The notes under the pieces: generated by a model
The model's input: only the letters and a program-made list of their open reading frames with translations
What the model was told of the DNA's origin: nothing
Database searches by the model: none
Translations under genes and position numbers: made by a program
Part shown: piece by piece, positions 8,559 to 15,220 of the stretch
Numbering within the stretch: the first letter of the stretch is position 1
How the letters are laid out: the number at the start of each line of letters is the position of its first letter
From: Flavobacteriales bacterium UBA3364
GTDB lineage: Bacteria; Bacteroidota; Bacteroidia; Flavobacteriales_F; PHOS-HE28
Reading direction: 5' to 3'
Length of the DNA stretch: 18,729 nt
Assembly (NCBI GenBank): GCA_002360495.1
Contig: DEQO01000141.1
Span: 1-18,729, forward strand

Positions 8559-9251
8559 GTCCTCCGTCCGGGCCTCCTGCTCCATTCCCCAGTCCAGCTC
8601 GCCGCCCACGAACCCGAAATACTGCTTGGGCATGAGCAGGATGGACCCGCCGACGAGGAAGAGGAAGGCCCATGGTAGCAGGATATTTTGGGTGAGGAAG
8701 CGCCGGGGTGCCGGGTCCCATTGCACGAAGTCCGTCAGTTGGATGCCCACCAACAGGACGATCGTCATCACCACATACGTGGGCGCGAACCAAGTGAACA
8801 GGAGATCAGCGGTCGGCCAGTGCATCATCTTGCACAGGATGGCCCAGTACCCCATGAGCAGGACCAGGTTGGCCGCGCCGCCGACAAAGAGGAGGAACCA
8901 CTGCCTTTTGTACCGGAAGGGCAAGGTGATGGTGGAAACCAGGAAGAGCAGGATCGGTACCGTGAAGGCCAGGATCAGCGCCAAGCTGGCCCCTGGAAAT
9001 CGCCAGAACTTGATCAGCATGGCGGCGAGATACAACAACATGCACCATTTGATGACCGCAGCGGCCTTGGGCGCACTTGCGAGGCCATGGATGAACGCGA
9101 CGAGTGCTCCGGCAAGCAGGGTGAAGCTCCCGGTGAGTAGAACTACGTCAGATCCAGCGCCAGCGCCGATCACCATGATGGCCAGACCAACAGACGGCAG
9201 GATCCACGCGGCCTTTTGCAACACCTTCGGAATGGCTTTGGGCACGTGCAC
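8553..9251 (-). CDS. Polytopic integral membrane protein, family not recognised
   Basis: A 232-residue protein with about six or seven hydrophobic segments, such as ILPSVGLAIMVIGAGAG, LALILAFTVPILLFLVSTI, WFLLFVGGAANLVLLMGYW and YVVMTIVLLVGIQL. It ends in an acidic tail. There are no catalytic motifs. The start given is a GTG at 9251 (another GTG lies two codons on) and is uncertain. The same frame stays open upstream for more than 40 codons back to a TAA inside the terminator hairpin at 9379-9398, without an ATG. A good ATG at 9322 exists only in another frame, so an upstream frameshift or an unusual start is possible. It is convergent with the second nSTAND gene, the two stops sharing TTATAA. 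Role unknown. Confidence 0.75.
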   Translation of the reverse strand: MHVPKAIPKVLQKAAWILPSVGLAIMVIGAGAGSDVVLLTGSFTLLAGALVAFIHGLASAPKAAAVIKWCMLLYLAAMLIKFWRFPGASLALILAFTVPILLFLVSTITLPFRYKRQWFLLFVGGAANLVLLMGYWAILCKMMHWPTADLLFTWFAPTYVVMTIVLLVGIQLTDFVQWDPAPRRFLTQNILLPWAFLFLVGGSILLMPKQYFGFVGGELDWGMEQEARTEDL

Positions 9252-9370
9252 GTTCTTTCCGCGAAAGGTAGTGGTCGGGCGGTATTGGGCTTGAACGTCG
9301 CCTGAGGTTCCACGGATAGCATACTGTTCTCGGCACTGCCGGAAACGTGAAGCGGGTCGTGTGGGGGATA

Positions 9371-9398
9371 ATAACAGAGGCCCGGCTTACGCCGGGCC
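9371..9398 (-). terminator. Rho-independent terminator of the small lipoprotein gene
   Basis: A perfect 8-bp stem (GGCCCGGC, 9379-9386, with GCCGGGCC, 9391-9398) has a 4-base loop. Read on the minus strand it is followed by TCTGTTATTATC, a broken T-rich tail. It lies about 70 bp after the stop of the lipoprotein gene at 9470, on the same strand. The plus-strand side is C-rich, so termination of plus-strand transcripts is unlikely. Confidence 0.65.
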
Positions 9399-9469
9399 CC
9401 GTCCCCCTGGTGTTCGCACGATCCCACCTCACTCAGTTACCACCACCTTTTCCCTCACCGAAAGGAGCA

Positions 9470-9673
9470 TCATCGCGGTCGGTCGTCCGCACCATTATCA
9501 TCACCGGGCGGATCGTCGGACCCGTTGCCGCCACTACCGTTGTCGTCCACGGTCGTGCTGTTGGGGGCAACGGCCGGTTCCCGCTGGCACCCCATTAGGA
9601 ACATCATCGAAAGCAAGGACAGCACCAACAGCGCTGTACTTGCGCGCATCGTCCAGGTCGTCGAGGTATTCAT
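9470..9673 (-). CDS. Small Asp/Gly/Asn-rich lipoprotein
   Basis: A 67-residue protein. Residues 10-28 form a hydrophobic signal segment ending in a lipobox (LMGC, cysteine 29), so it should be lipidated and anchored to a membrane. The mature part is only about 39 residues, low in complexity and rich in Asp, Gly, Asn and Pro (DDNGSGGNGSDDPPGDD), which suggests a disordered, acidic surface tail. A methionine at residue 9 (codon ending at 9649) is an alternative start that gives a more typical signal peptide. The terminator at 9371-9398 lies just downstream, and a hairpin-rich region precedes the start. No family recognised; that it is a real gene rests on the signal peptide and lipobox. Confidence 0.6.
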   Translation of the reverse strand: MNTSTTWTMRASTALLVLSLLSMMFLMGCQREPAVAPNSTTVDDNGSGGNGSDDPPGDDNGADDRPR

Positions 9674-9717
9674 GGTCCAGATGGTCCAGGCCCATCCGTT
9701 CAGGATGGTAGCCCGAA

Positions 9718-9788
9718 CCTACCGGTGCATGGCAGGGTAGGCCAACCCGTTCCCGACGGAACGGGCGCAGGGGGGGATGGAACGGGTT
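9718..9788. promoter_or_regulatory. Hairpin cluster with mutually exclusive pairings upstream of the lipoprotein gene
   Basis: CCTACC (9718-9723) pairs with GGTAGG (9736-9741). Next to it, CCCGTTCC (9746-9753) pairs with GGAACGGG (9758-9765) over a 4-base loop. The same left arm, extended to AACCCGTTCC (9744-9753), can instead pair with GGAACGGGTT (9779-9788) for 10 bp. On the minus strand this lies 45-115 bases ahead of the lipoprotein ATG, so it could be a structured leader. I match it to no known riboswitch. Confidence 0.3.
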
Positions 9789-9850
9789 GTAGAAGGTCCG
9801 GCCCCGCTCGGACGTCGCATGGCACGTTCCACCGCACCCCCGTTGATGCG

Positions 9851-9867
9851 TGATAACCCCGTTATCA
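9851..9867. promoter_or_regulatory. Perfect 7-3-7 inverted repeat, operator-like
   Basis: TGATAAC-CCC-GTTATCA is a perfect inverted repeat in a stretch with no firm gene. Its size and symmetry suit binding by a dimeric regulator, but the regulator and the target are unknown. No T-tract follows, so it is not a terminator. Confidence 0.25.
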
Positions 9868-9893
9868 TGGCCATGAAGCGCTTCCTCATCTTC

Positions 9894-10058
9894 TCATTCC
9901 TCATCGCGGCCCCAAGCACCCCTTCGGCGCCACGCATCGTAACCTTCGGTCAGGGCGTCTGAACCGGTGAGGTGGCTCGGGCCCTTGCAGGTAATGCCGT
10001 TCAGGATGCGGTATGCGGTATCCCAGAACTGCGCCTGCAGAAGAACCCTGCCGCCCAT
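9894..10058 (-). CDS. Possible 54-aa protein, unrecognised
   Basis: A short frame runs from the ATG at 10058 to the TGA at 9894-9896. It reads like protein (QFWDTAYRILNGITC...LTEGYDAW), and most codons end in G or C like the firm genes here. It lies 130 bp downstream of the 10188-10859 gene on the same strand. There is no ribosome binding site or known motif. It may equally be a gene remnant or chance. Confidence 0.25.
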   Translation of the reverse strand: MGGRVLLQAQFWDTAYRILNGITCKGPSHLTGSDALTEGYDAWRRRGAWGRDEE

Positions 10059-10187
10059 AGGCCGAGCGCGAGGAGGTGTGGTATCGGATCATGGCGCGTC
10101 GGGAATGTAACGAGCGCTCGGAGAGCGTTCCTGGCGTTCGCATCGTCATCCACACGTGGACAGGGTATGGCCCTACACCGCGATCTG

Positions 10188-10859
10188 TTACTTGGTCAAT
10201 TGCCGCATCGCTGCCAGGTGCGCGAGTAGCACGATCGGTACCACCACGGCAGGAAGCAGGTTGAAGGGGAAGTACAGTACCGCAATGTTGGGCTGGTCGA
10301 ACGAGTGCTGCTGCATGGGTGAAGGGATCGCGAAGGCTGCGGTGATCACCACATTGAAGAGCAGCAACAGGCAGACGATGTTCCAGATCATCAACAGCCT
10401 TTTGTACACCTTGTAATTGCGGAAGGCGAGGGTCGCGGCCACGGGGGCGGTGATGCCGGAGAAGATGTCGAAGTTGGTGCCGCCCATGCTCATGCTGGGG
10501 CTCAGCAACTGGCGATCCACCAGGATCCACAGCACGAATTCCACAGGGATCCGCACGCTATGCAGCCACGTGAGGGTGCGAAGATCCAACGCGTCGATCG
10601 CCTTGCGCCCGCCCTTCGTATTGAACAGGACGATGATGAAGAGCAACGTCGGCAGCACGCCGCAGAGGAGGATGCGTGGTGGCATTTCCGTTGTGTGCTG
10701 ATAGAAACCCGAGAGGCCCAGCCAGCTTTGCAGCGCGGTCCATGGAACAAGAATGAGGAACCCGACACGTGTACGGCCGGCCATCTGGAACAGCAGTAGC
10801 GTGGCCAGCACCGTCACGGCGAACAGCCCGGAGATCCAGAGGGGGAGGTCGACCATCAT
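10188..10859 (-). CDS. Polytopic integral membrane protein, family not recognised
   Basis: About 223 residues with six or seven hydrophobic segments, such as LWISGLFAVTVLATLLLF, VGFLILVPWTALQSWLGL, ILLCGVLPTLLFIIVLF, VEFVLWILV, IVCLLLLFNVVITAAFAI and LLPAVVVPIVLLAHLAA. It ends in a short basic tail. I chose the ATG at 10859 (or the adjacent ATG at 10856) because hydrophobic sequence begins right there. The frame continues upstream to 10988, but that part is charged and not protein-like. A tiny ORF ending in TGA overlaps the chosen start as ATGA. The gene is divergent from the Ivy-like lipoprotein gene at 11062, with a 200-bp shared upstream region. No function can be assigned. Confidence 0.75.
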   Translation of the reverse strand: MMVDLPLWISGLFAVTVLATLLLFQMAGRTRVGFLILVPWTALQSWLGLSGFYQHTTEMPPRILLCGVLPTLLFIIVLFNTKGGRKAIDALDLRTLTWLHSVRIPVEFVLWILVDRQLLSPSMSMGGTNFDIFSGITAPVAATLAFRNYKVYKRLLMIWNIVCLLLLFNVVITAAFAIPSPMQQHSFDQPNIAVLYFPFNLLPAVVVPIVLLAHLAAMRQLTK

Positions 10860-11061
10860 GAAGCGGAAGGTAATGAACGGCCTATCATGTTCCTCCGGTA
10901 TGTCGAACCTGACGCGAGGTGTGGTCGACGCTAATGCCCCTTTGCAAAGACGACTTGCATGGCTGGGGGCTATCGGTCGACGATCCATTCATGGAAATAC
11001 CACTCCGACGGTTAGCTTCGTCTACGCCCGAGAATAACCTTGGACAAACCCCACCGATCCG

Positions 11062-11964
11062 ATGCGCAAGACCACATTCACCGGAGTAGGGAAGGCCCTC
11101 TGGTTGTTCATGCTCACCGTCCTGTTCGCCTGTGGTGGCGGAACCGATGACGGCGCCGAGGGTACGGTCGCCTCGGCGGTGGACAGCGCGACTGCTGTGG
11201 TCCCCATGCCCGCCAGCACCAGCGAACTGGCCTACATGGAACAATTCGCGGGCAAGCAGGTGTGGAACGATACCGTCCTGGAGAGCGAACCGTTCAACAG
11301 CCGCTTGAAGGCATTGCTGGGTTCCATGCACCCGAACCTGCTTCGGCACATGGCCGATCTTGGGCCACCTGTCGCGGCCGACGAACACACTGTGACGATC
11401 AGCGGTTGCAAGCAACACGACTGTGCAGCCACGGGCGGCATCATCCTCATCGATCTTACGATGGACAACATTCTCGTGGGCTATCGTGTGGATAACAAGG
11501 TGGCGACCTACACCGAGAAACCGATGGGCAATGGATATCCCCAAGCCTTCACCGAATGGGCGGGCACGGATCCGGTCTCCGAAGGCAGGACTACCGGTGG
11601 TAAGCCCGATGCGGCGGCTACGGGTGCATTCAAATGGATATCCTGGGAAAAGGTGCCTGATGATCTGCGTGAACAATTGAAGCGCACGCGATGGGGCCGC
11701 GGCGAGACCGAATATGGATCCATAGAAGTGGCGGTTCGTTCCGGCTGCAACGTCCAGGTGGCGCAGCACGACCTGAACGGCGATGGCACACCGGGCATCA
11801 TCGTGTCCAAGGCCGATTGCGAACTCTATTGTGGCTCGGCAGGGTGCAACCTCAAGGCCTTCGATGGAGGACGGAAACTATCCGTGAACGACCAGGTGGA
11901 CCGTGTGCGGCCAGCGAAGAACGGCGTGGTCACGAGCGTTGGGGTGTTGATACCGCTGGAGTGA
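11062..11964 (+). CDS. Lipoprotein with Ivy-like lysozyme-inhibitor motif and C-terminal DLNGDG domain
   Basis: A 300-residue protein with a signal peptide and lipobox LFAC (cysteine 24), then a linker low in complexity to about residue 55. Residues about 60-165 resemble Ivy (inhibitor of vertebrate lysozyme). They contain the hallmark CKQHDC at 116-121, matching the CKPHDC loop of E. coli Ivy that enters the lysozyme active site, with beta strands on either side as in Ivy. The C-terminal part, about 230-285, has a DLNGDGTPGIIV segment and a YCGSAGC cysteine pair. This recalls FG-GAP-like or calcium-binding domains found in other secreted proteins. It is longer than classical Ivy, which is a single domain of about 130 residues. 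The likely role is an envelope-anchored inhibitor of C-type lysozyme, but the Ivy call rests on one motif and its context, so the target is inferred. Confidence 0.7.
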   Translation: MRKTTFTGVGKALWLFMLTVLFACGGGTDDGAEGTVASAVDSATAVVPMPASTSELAYMEQFAGKQVWNDTVLESEPFNSRLKALLGSMHPNLLRHMADLGPPVAADEHTVTISGCKQHDCAATGGIILIDLTMDNILVGYRVDNKVATYTEKPMGNGYPQAFTEWAGTDPVSEGRTTGGKPDAAATGAFKWISWEKVPDDLREQLKRTRWGRGETEYGSIEVAVRSGCNVQVAQHDLNGDGTPGIIVSKADCELYCGSAGCNLKAFDGGRKLSVNDQVDRVRPAKNGVVTSVGVLIPLE

Positions 11965-12267
11965 GGCTCCGCCATCCCGGTTCGGCCAGCGGCCTGGGAG
12001 TGGCCCTGAGGTGGGAGGTGAACTTTCACCTTGGGACGGTCGTCGAGGATAACGGTGTTGGACCGCGCTCATCGCTTCGACCAATACTCCTGCCGCGGCG
12101 TATGCGCCATCATCCTTATCCACACACCTCCTTGCGCAAGGTGCAGGTACTGAGGCCCATCGTCCACGGTGTACGCATCCAGGCCGGAAGATCGTTTTCA
12201 TCACCATACTGATCAATGGTGATACGCGAGGCAATGACCGTTCGGCTATGCGTCCGCTCCGATGACC

Positions 12268-12450
12268 TCACCCAAGGGCTTCGACGGTCAAGGTCGATGT
12301 GATGTGCGTCTCCGTACACGTGTCGTTTTCCGCATACAAGAGCTCCCCGCTACGATCGCCCGCCAAGCGGGCAAGCGCGCCAGGCGCAAAACGTGGCTGG
12401 CCTGTGACCGGTGCAGGCACCACATAGAAGGCCGTAAGTGGGAGTTGCAT
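12268..12450 (-). CDS. Possible 60-aa protein or gene fragment
   Basis: The frame from the ATG at 12450 reads MQLPLTAFYVVPAPVTGQP, then LARLAGDRSGELLYAENDTC, ending TVEALG-stop. It looks like globular protein sequence but has no motif I recognise. It lies 59 bp downstream of the 12510-12698 ORF on the same strand. The short length and the fragmentary frames around it make a remnant of a larger gene as likely as an intact gene. Confidence 0.3.
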   Translation of the reverse strand: MQLPLTAFYVVPAPVTGQPRFAPGALARLAGDRSGELLYAENDTCTETHITSTLTVEALG

Positions 12451-12509
12451 GATCCAGGCACCCCACCGTCGCGATGGTCCGCTACGGGGAGCGCGTATTC
12501 CCGTCACTT

Positions 12510-12698
12510 TCAACGCATCACATCCACGAACGTGTCGGAGATGGTGTTCAAGTGGTCCAGGCAGATCGGGCCGTCCTCGATCTGTGGTTGGAGGGCAAGC
12601 GGTTTGTTGATCTCCTCACCACTCAACGCGGTGTGGCGGTCCTCCAGTTCGAGGTACCAGTGGATCAAGCGGGCGATCGGTTGGTCCTGGGTTTTCAT
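12510..12698 (-). CDS. Small acidic, probably helical protein, unrecognised
   Basis: A 62-residue frame starting MKTQDQPIARLIHWYLELED and ending TISDTFVDVMR-stop. The ATG at 12698 is preferred over one ten codons upstream (12728), because the upstream residues are proline-rich and unlike the rest. The sequence is amphipathic with no signal peptide or cysteine motif, as expected for a small cytosolic protein. The opposite strand has a longer ORF (12262-12840), but it is rich in Arg, Ser and Trp in the manner of a shadow frame. Function unknown. Confidence 0.45.
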   Translation of the reverse strand: MKTQDQPIARLIHWYLELEDRHTALSGEEINKPLALQPQIEDGPICLDHLNTISDTFVDVMR

Positions 12699-12937
12699 GG
12701 GATCAGGTGTTGGTGGATGCGAGACCATGGCATCCGGATACGCATTTGCAAGGGCCGTGCCGGAACCGTTGATGTGTGAGCGGCCCCGCTTGCAGCGTCC
12801 CGGTACGTCCCAATATGGAACGTTCGGTCATGATACGTGACGACCGGTTCACGGAAGAATGCCCTTGCCGACCGTTGCTCGCTTGGGTCAGGTGCCGTGG
12901 ACATACTCGGATCAGTTTCGCATCAAACGACAACCCC

Positions 12938-13879
12938 ATGCAACGATACCTACTACTCTCCGCACTGCTTTGTTGTCCATTTCTGCTCCCTGCCCAGGAC
13001 AACTACGAATTTGAACAGCTCAACGTACCCTATGCGGAACTATCCGGAGACATCACCTGCGTCTTCGATGACGGTTTCGACCAGATCACCGAACTCGGCG
13101 ATGGCACCTTCAGCTTCTTCGCGACGCCGTTCACGCTGGGTGCCGACCCCATGGTGTGGATCGGACTGAACGGCTACGTGCGCTTCGACACGGAGGAGCG
13201 TTCCGTCATCATCGACGGGTTGTTCACCAACATCTCCCCGATGGATGGCGGGAGCCGGATCAGTTACACGGTGACCGGTGCACCTGGCCAGCGGGTGCTG
13301 ATCGCCCAGTGGCACAACTTCAGTTTGGACAATGGACCGAACGGGAACTATGCCAACTGGCAGATCGCAGTGCACCAGGCCAACGGGTTGATCGAAGTGC
13401 ACATCGGCCCCAACAGCGGTGGTGGCAACCTGTACACCGATATGAGCGGTCCCAACTGCGGGATCTTCATGGCGCCGATCGATTTCACGAGCTGCCAGGC
13501 GAGGACATGGATCGAGAACAACGGAAATGCCCCTACGATCGATCATGCGGCCACTTTCGACTTCGATGCCCTGCATAGTTTGCCGGATGCGAACACAGTG
13601 TTCCGCCTGACACCATCCACGAACACCGGCGTGGCCGACCCGGGTCGATCGAACACCATGTCCGTTCGGGTCACGGGTGACAGGCTGGAGGTCCGGTTGA
13701 TGGAAGCGGTCGCGAACGGTGAACTCGAACTGCTCGACGCATCCGGAAGGATCGTGTTACGCACCCGTGTTCAGGGCGTGCTACAGTATATTGACATCAA
13801 TGCGCTGACCACTGGAGTACACGCGCTGCGCCATGTGCAAGCGAACGGCACATCCGTTGTGCGCTTCCTGAAGGAGTAG
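12938..13879 (+). CDS. Secreted protein with T9SS C-terminal sorting domain
   Basis: 313 residues from the ATG at 12938, the first methionine followed by a signal peptide (MQRYLLLSALLCCPFLLPAQ, probable cleavage after Ala19). In-frame upstream codons back to 12776 are not signal-like. The central part, about 20-225, is beta-rich with VWIGLNGYVRFD, ISYTVTGAPGQRVLIAQWHNF and a GLIEVHIGP segment. This is reminiscent of nidogen-like beta-sandwiches in Bacteroidota surface proteins. The last 80 residues or so (LEVRLMEAVANGELELLDASGR...VHALRHV...VVRFLKE) match type A T9SS sorting domains, with the LLDASGR strand and basic end. It should be exported across the inner membrane by Sec and across the outer membrane by T9SS, then shed or attached to the surface. 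The substrate or partner is unknown. Confidence 0.8.
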   Translation: MQRYLLLSALLCCPFLLPAQDNYEFEQLNVPYAELSGDITCVFDDGFDQITELGDGTFSFFATPFTLGADPMVWIGLNGYVRFDTEERSVIIDGLFTNISPMDGGSRISYTVTGAPGQRVLIAQWHNFSLDNGPNGNYANWQIAVHQANGLIEVHIGPNSGGGNLYTDMSGPNCGIFMAPIDFTSCQARTWIENNGNAPTIDHAATFDFDALHSLPDANTVFRLTPSTNTGVADPGRSNTMSVRVTGDRLEVRLMEAVANGELELLDASGRIVLRTRVQGVLQYIDINALTTGVHALRHVQANGTSVVRFLKE

Positions 13880-13968
13880 GCGAAATTCGGTCCTGGGTCT
13901 CGAAGGCTCCCGACCCCCGATCTCTTGGGAAGGGTCCCGTTCCGTCCGTGCGCAATACCTTCAACCCC

Positions 13969-14355
13969 ATGAAGCGGATGCGTTATCCCCTGATCCTTGC
14001 CGTCATCCTGGCCCTCGGTTGCAAGAAGGAGGAAGTGAAGGAGTATACCGTGGACCTGGAGGCAACGTGCTGGGACTGCATCGTGCAGTACGCCGCAGGA
14101 CCGGACCGGGGAAGGCTGGACACCTTGCTGGGCAGCGTGAACGAAGCCACAGGGGACACGTTCGTGGAAACCGGACGCTATGCACTGGTAATGAAGCAGG
14201 GCGACGCGCTTTTCTTCCGGGCGTGCCGTATACGGCCCGACACGGTCTTCGGGGACATCGAACTGCGCACGAGCGGTACCGTTCCGCCGATCACCGTTGT
14301 TGTGGACACCTCCGAGACCTGTGCGGTGATCAACCAAGCGGTGGCCTTGGAGTAG
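13969..14355 (+). CDS. Small CxxC lipoprotein
   Basis: 128 residues from the ATG at 13969; a GTG at 13948 and an ATG at 13978 are alternatives. The signal segment YPLILAVILALGC places the lipidated cysteine at 18. Alanine at -3 is unusual for a lipobox, but the KKEE after the cysteine is typical. Residues 33-37 are TCWDC. Several small Bacteroidota lipoproteins have a C-x-D-C strand of this kind at the start of a beta-sandwich. Later beta strands (RYALVMKQGDALFFRACRI and GTVPPITVVVDTSETCAVI) carry two further cysteines. Probably a periplasmic or surface protein; function unknown. It lies 89 bp after the T9SS protein gene on the same strand. Confidence 0.65.
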   Translation: MKRMRYPLILAVILALGCKKEEVKEYTVDLEATCWDCIVQYAAGPDRGRLDTLLGSVNEATGDTFVETGRYALVMKQGDALFFRACRIRPDTVFGDIELRTSGTVPPITVVVDTSETCAVINQAVALE

Positions 14356-14489
14356 CCTCCGTGGGTACCATTGACCGGATCCCGGACGATGATCGAAGGA
14401 ATGGAGGTTCATTCCAGCCTTTCGAGGGACGAGGACGCTGTGCTGGTGTGGGCGAATAGCCGATATTCGTGGAGCTTTACGTTACCACC

Positions 14490-15131
14490 ATGTCCACCAT
14501 CCGGATCCTCGTAGTAGACGCCCAGGAACTTGTGGCACAAGGCCTGCGCGTTTGGTTGACCGACGTGCCTGACATGCAGGTCGTCGCTTATGCGAATTCA
14601 GGCCGCGAACTCTTCGAGCGGCTCAAGACCGTTGAAGTCGATCTCGTCCTGATGGACATCACGTTGCAAGGGATGGATGGCATCGACGCGATGCGCCGCG
14701 TACGGAAGGAGCATTATGGTGTGAAAGTCCTCGCCCATTCCAACCTCACCGAGATCGAGTATGCCAACAGCATGCTCATCGAAGGTGCTGCTGGCTATCT
14801 GCTGAAGGGTGTGGACAAGGATGAGTTCGTGGGTGCCATTCGCACCGTGATGGCCGGGCAACGCTACGTCAGCGCGCCGGTGCAACGCAACATCGATCTG
14901 GGCTACACCTGGACCGACAAACGCATCGATGGCGCCTACGTGGGCCTGACCGAACGCGAACGGGAAGTGATCAAGTTGATCGCATTGGAGAAGACCAATG
15001 AGGAGATCGCAATGGCCTTGGAGGTGAGCGTGGAGACGGTCAAGACCCACCGCAAACGCCTCATGGCGAAGCTCGATGTCCGCAGCAGCGCCGGCCTGGT
15101 GAAGTACGCCGTGGACCGGAAGTGGGTATGA
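14490..15131 (+). CDS. NarL/LuxR-family response regulator with altered acidic pocket
   Basis: 213 residues from the ATG at 14490; a GTG at 14469 is possible but lies ahead of the domain. Residues 4-120 form a receiver domain. The phospho-acceptor is Asp56 (LMDITLQGMDG), Ser78 sits at the Thr/Ser switch, and the lysine is in GYLLKG. The acidic pair before it, normally Asp-Asp, reads Asp10-Ala11 (VVDAQELV), so one metal-binding acid is missing. The C-terminal GerE-type helix-turn-helix is complete (LTEREREVIKLIALEKTNEEIAMALEVSVETVKTHRKRLMAKL). It should bind DNA as a dimer. No histidine kinase of the matching NarX/DesK type is adjacent, so it is an orphan here. The missing acid could reduce or abolish phosphorylation; that is inference. 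Confidence 0.88.
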   Translation: MSTIRILVVDAQELVAQGLRVWLTDVPDMQVVAYANSGRELFERLKTVEVDLVLMDITLQGMDGIDAMRRVRKEHYGVKVLAHSNLTEIEYANSMLIEGAAGYLLKGVDKDEFVGAIRTVMAGQRYVSAPVQRNIDLGYTWTDKRIDGAYVGLTEREREVIKLIALEKTNEEIAMALEVSVETVKTHRKRLMAKLDVRSSAGLVKYAVDRKWV

Positions 15132-15220
15132 CAACAACCTCCGCCGGGGCTCTTGAAGCGGGTCCTACTGGTACGAGATCGCGGATCGGCTGGACTTTAT
15201 TTTGAGACACCGTATCGAGG

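Larger units (their letters stand above)
11965..12937. other. Gene-poor stretch with short ORFs and possible decayed coding sequence
   Basis: Nearly 1 kb between two plus-strand genes without a firm CDS. A 6-bp hairpin (12016-12031, AGGTGA/TCACCT) lacks a T-tract. On the minus strand, 12069-12197 reads as a protein C-terminus (GLDAYTVDDGPQYLHLAQGG, ending WSKR-stop) but is cut upstream by a TGA. An ATGAAAACGATC in a neighbouring frame runs into it, as a frameshifted gene would. Two further minus-strand ORFs (12268-12450 and 12510-12698) are listed separately. I see no RNA gene or mobile-element ends. Confidence 0.4.

Noticed and set aside
8527..9294. A 255-codon plus-strand ORF opposite the membrane protein
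   Set aside because: It is full of Arg, Ser, Thr and Met as expected opposite a hydrophobic membrane-protein frame, and the minus strand has a coherent series of transmembrane helices.
9777..9962. Plus-strand ORF whose MKRFLIFSFLIAA segment looks like a signal peptide
   Set aside because: The frame stops 17 residues after the hydrophobic stretch, so no mature protein follows, and the opposite strand reads better. Possibly a remnant, but unsupported.
9901..10530. A 209-codon minus-strand ORF overlapping the 10188-10859 gene
   Set aside because: The overlapping part is a shadow of the membrane protein and the rest is Arg/Pro-rich without motifs.
11013..11042. TAACCTTG as a possible -7 promoter element of the Ivy-like gene
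   Set aside because: It has one mismatch to TAnnTTTG and no TTG at the -33 distance, so the case is too weak to annotate.
11691..12212. A 173-codon plus-strand ORF overlapping the end of the Ivy-like gene
   Set aside because: It starts as a shifted frame of that gene and continues with Arg/Gly/Trp-rich filler, with no start context.
12262..12840. A 192-codon plus-strand ORF in the gene-poor stretch
   Set aside because: Composition rich in Arg, Ser, Trp and Cys indicates a shadow frame; the minus strand at 12510-12698 is more protein-like.
14398..14415. GGAATG/CATTCC hairpin after the CxxC lipoprotein gene
   Set aside because: The stem is only six base pairs and is followed by AGCCTTTC, not a clear T-tract. 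It could be a weak terminator but is not separable from chance.
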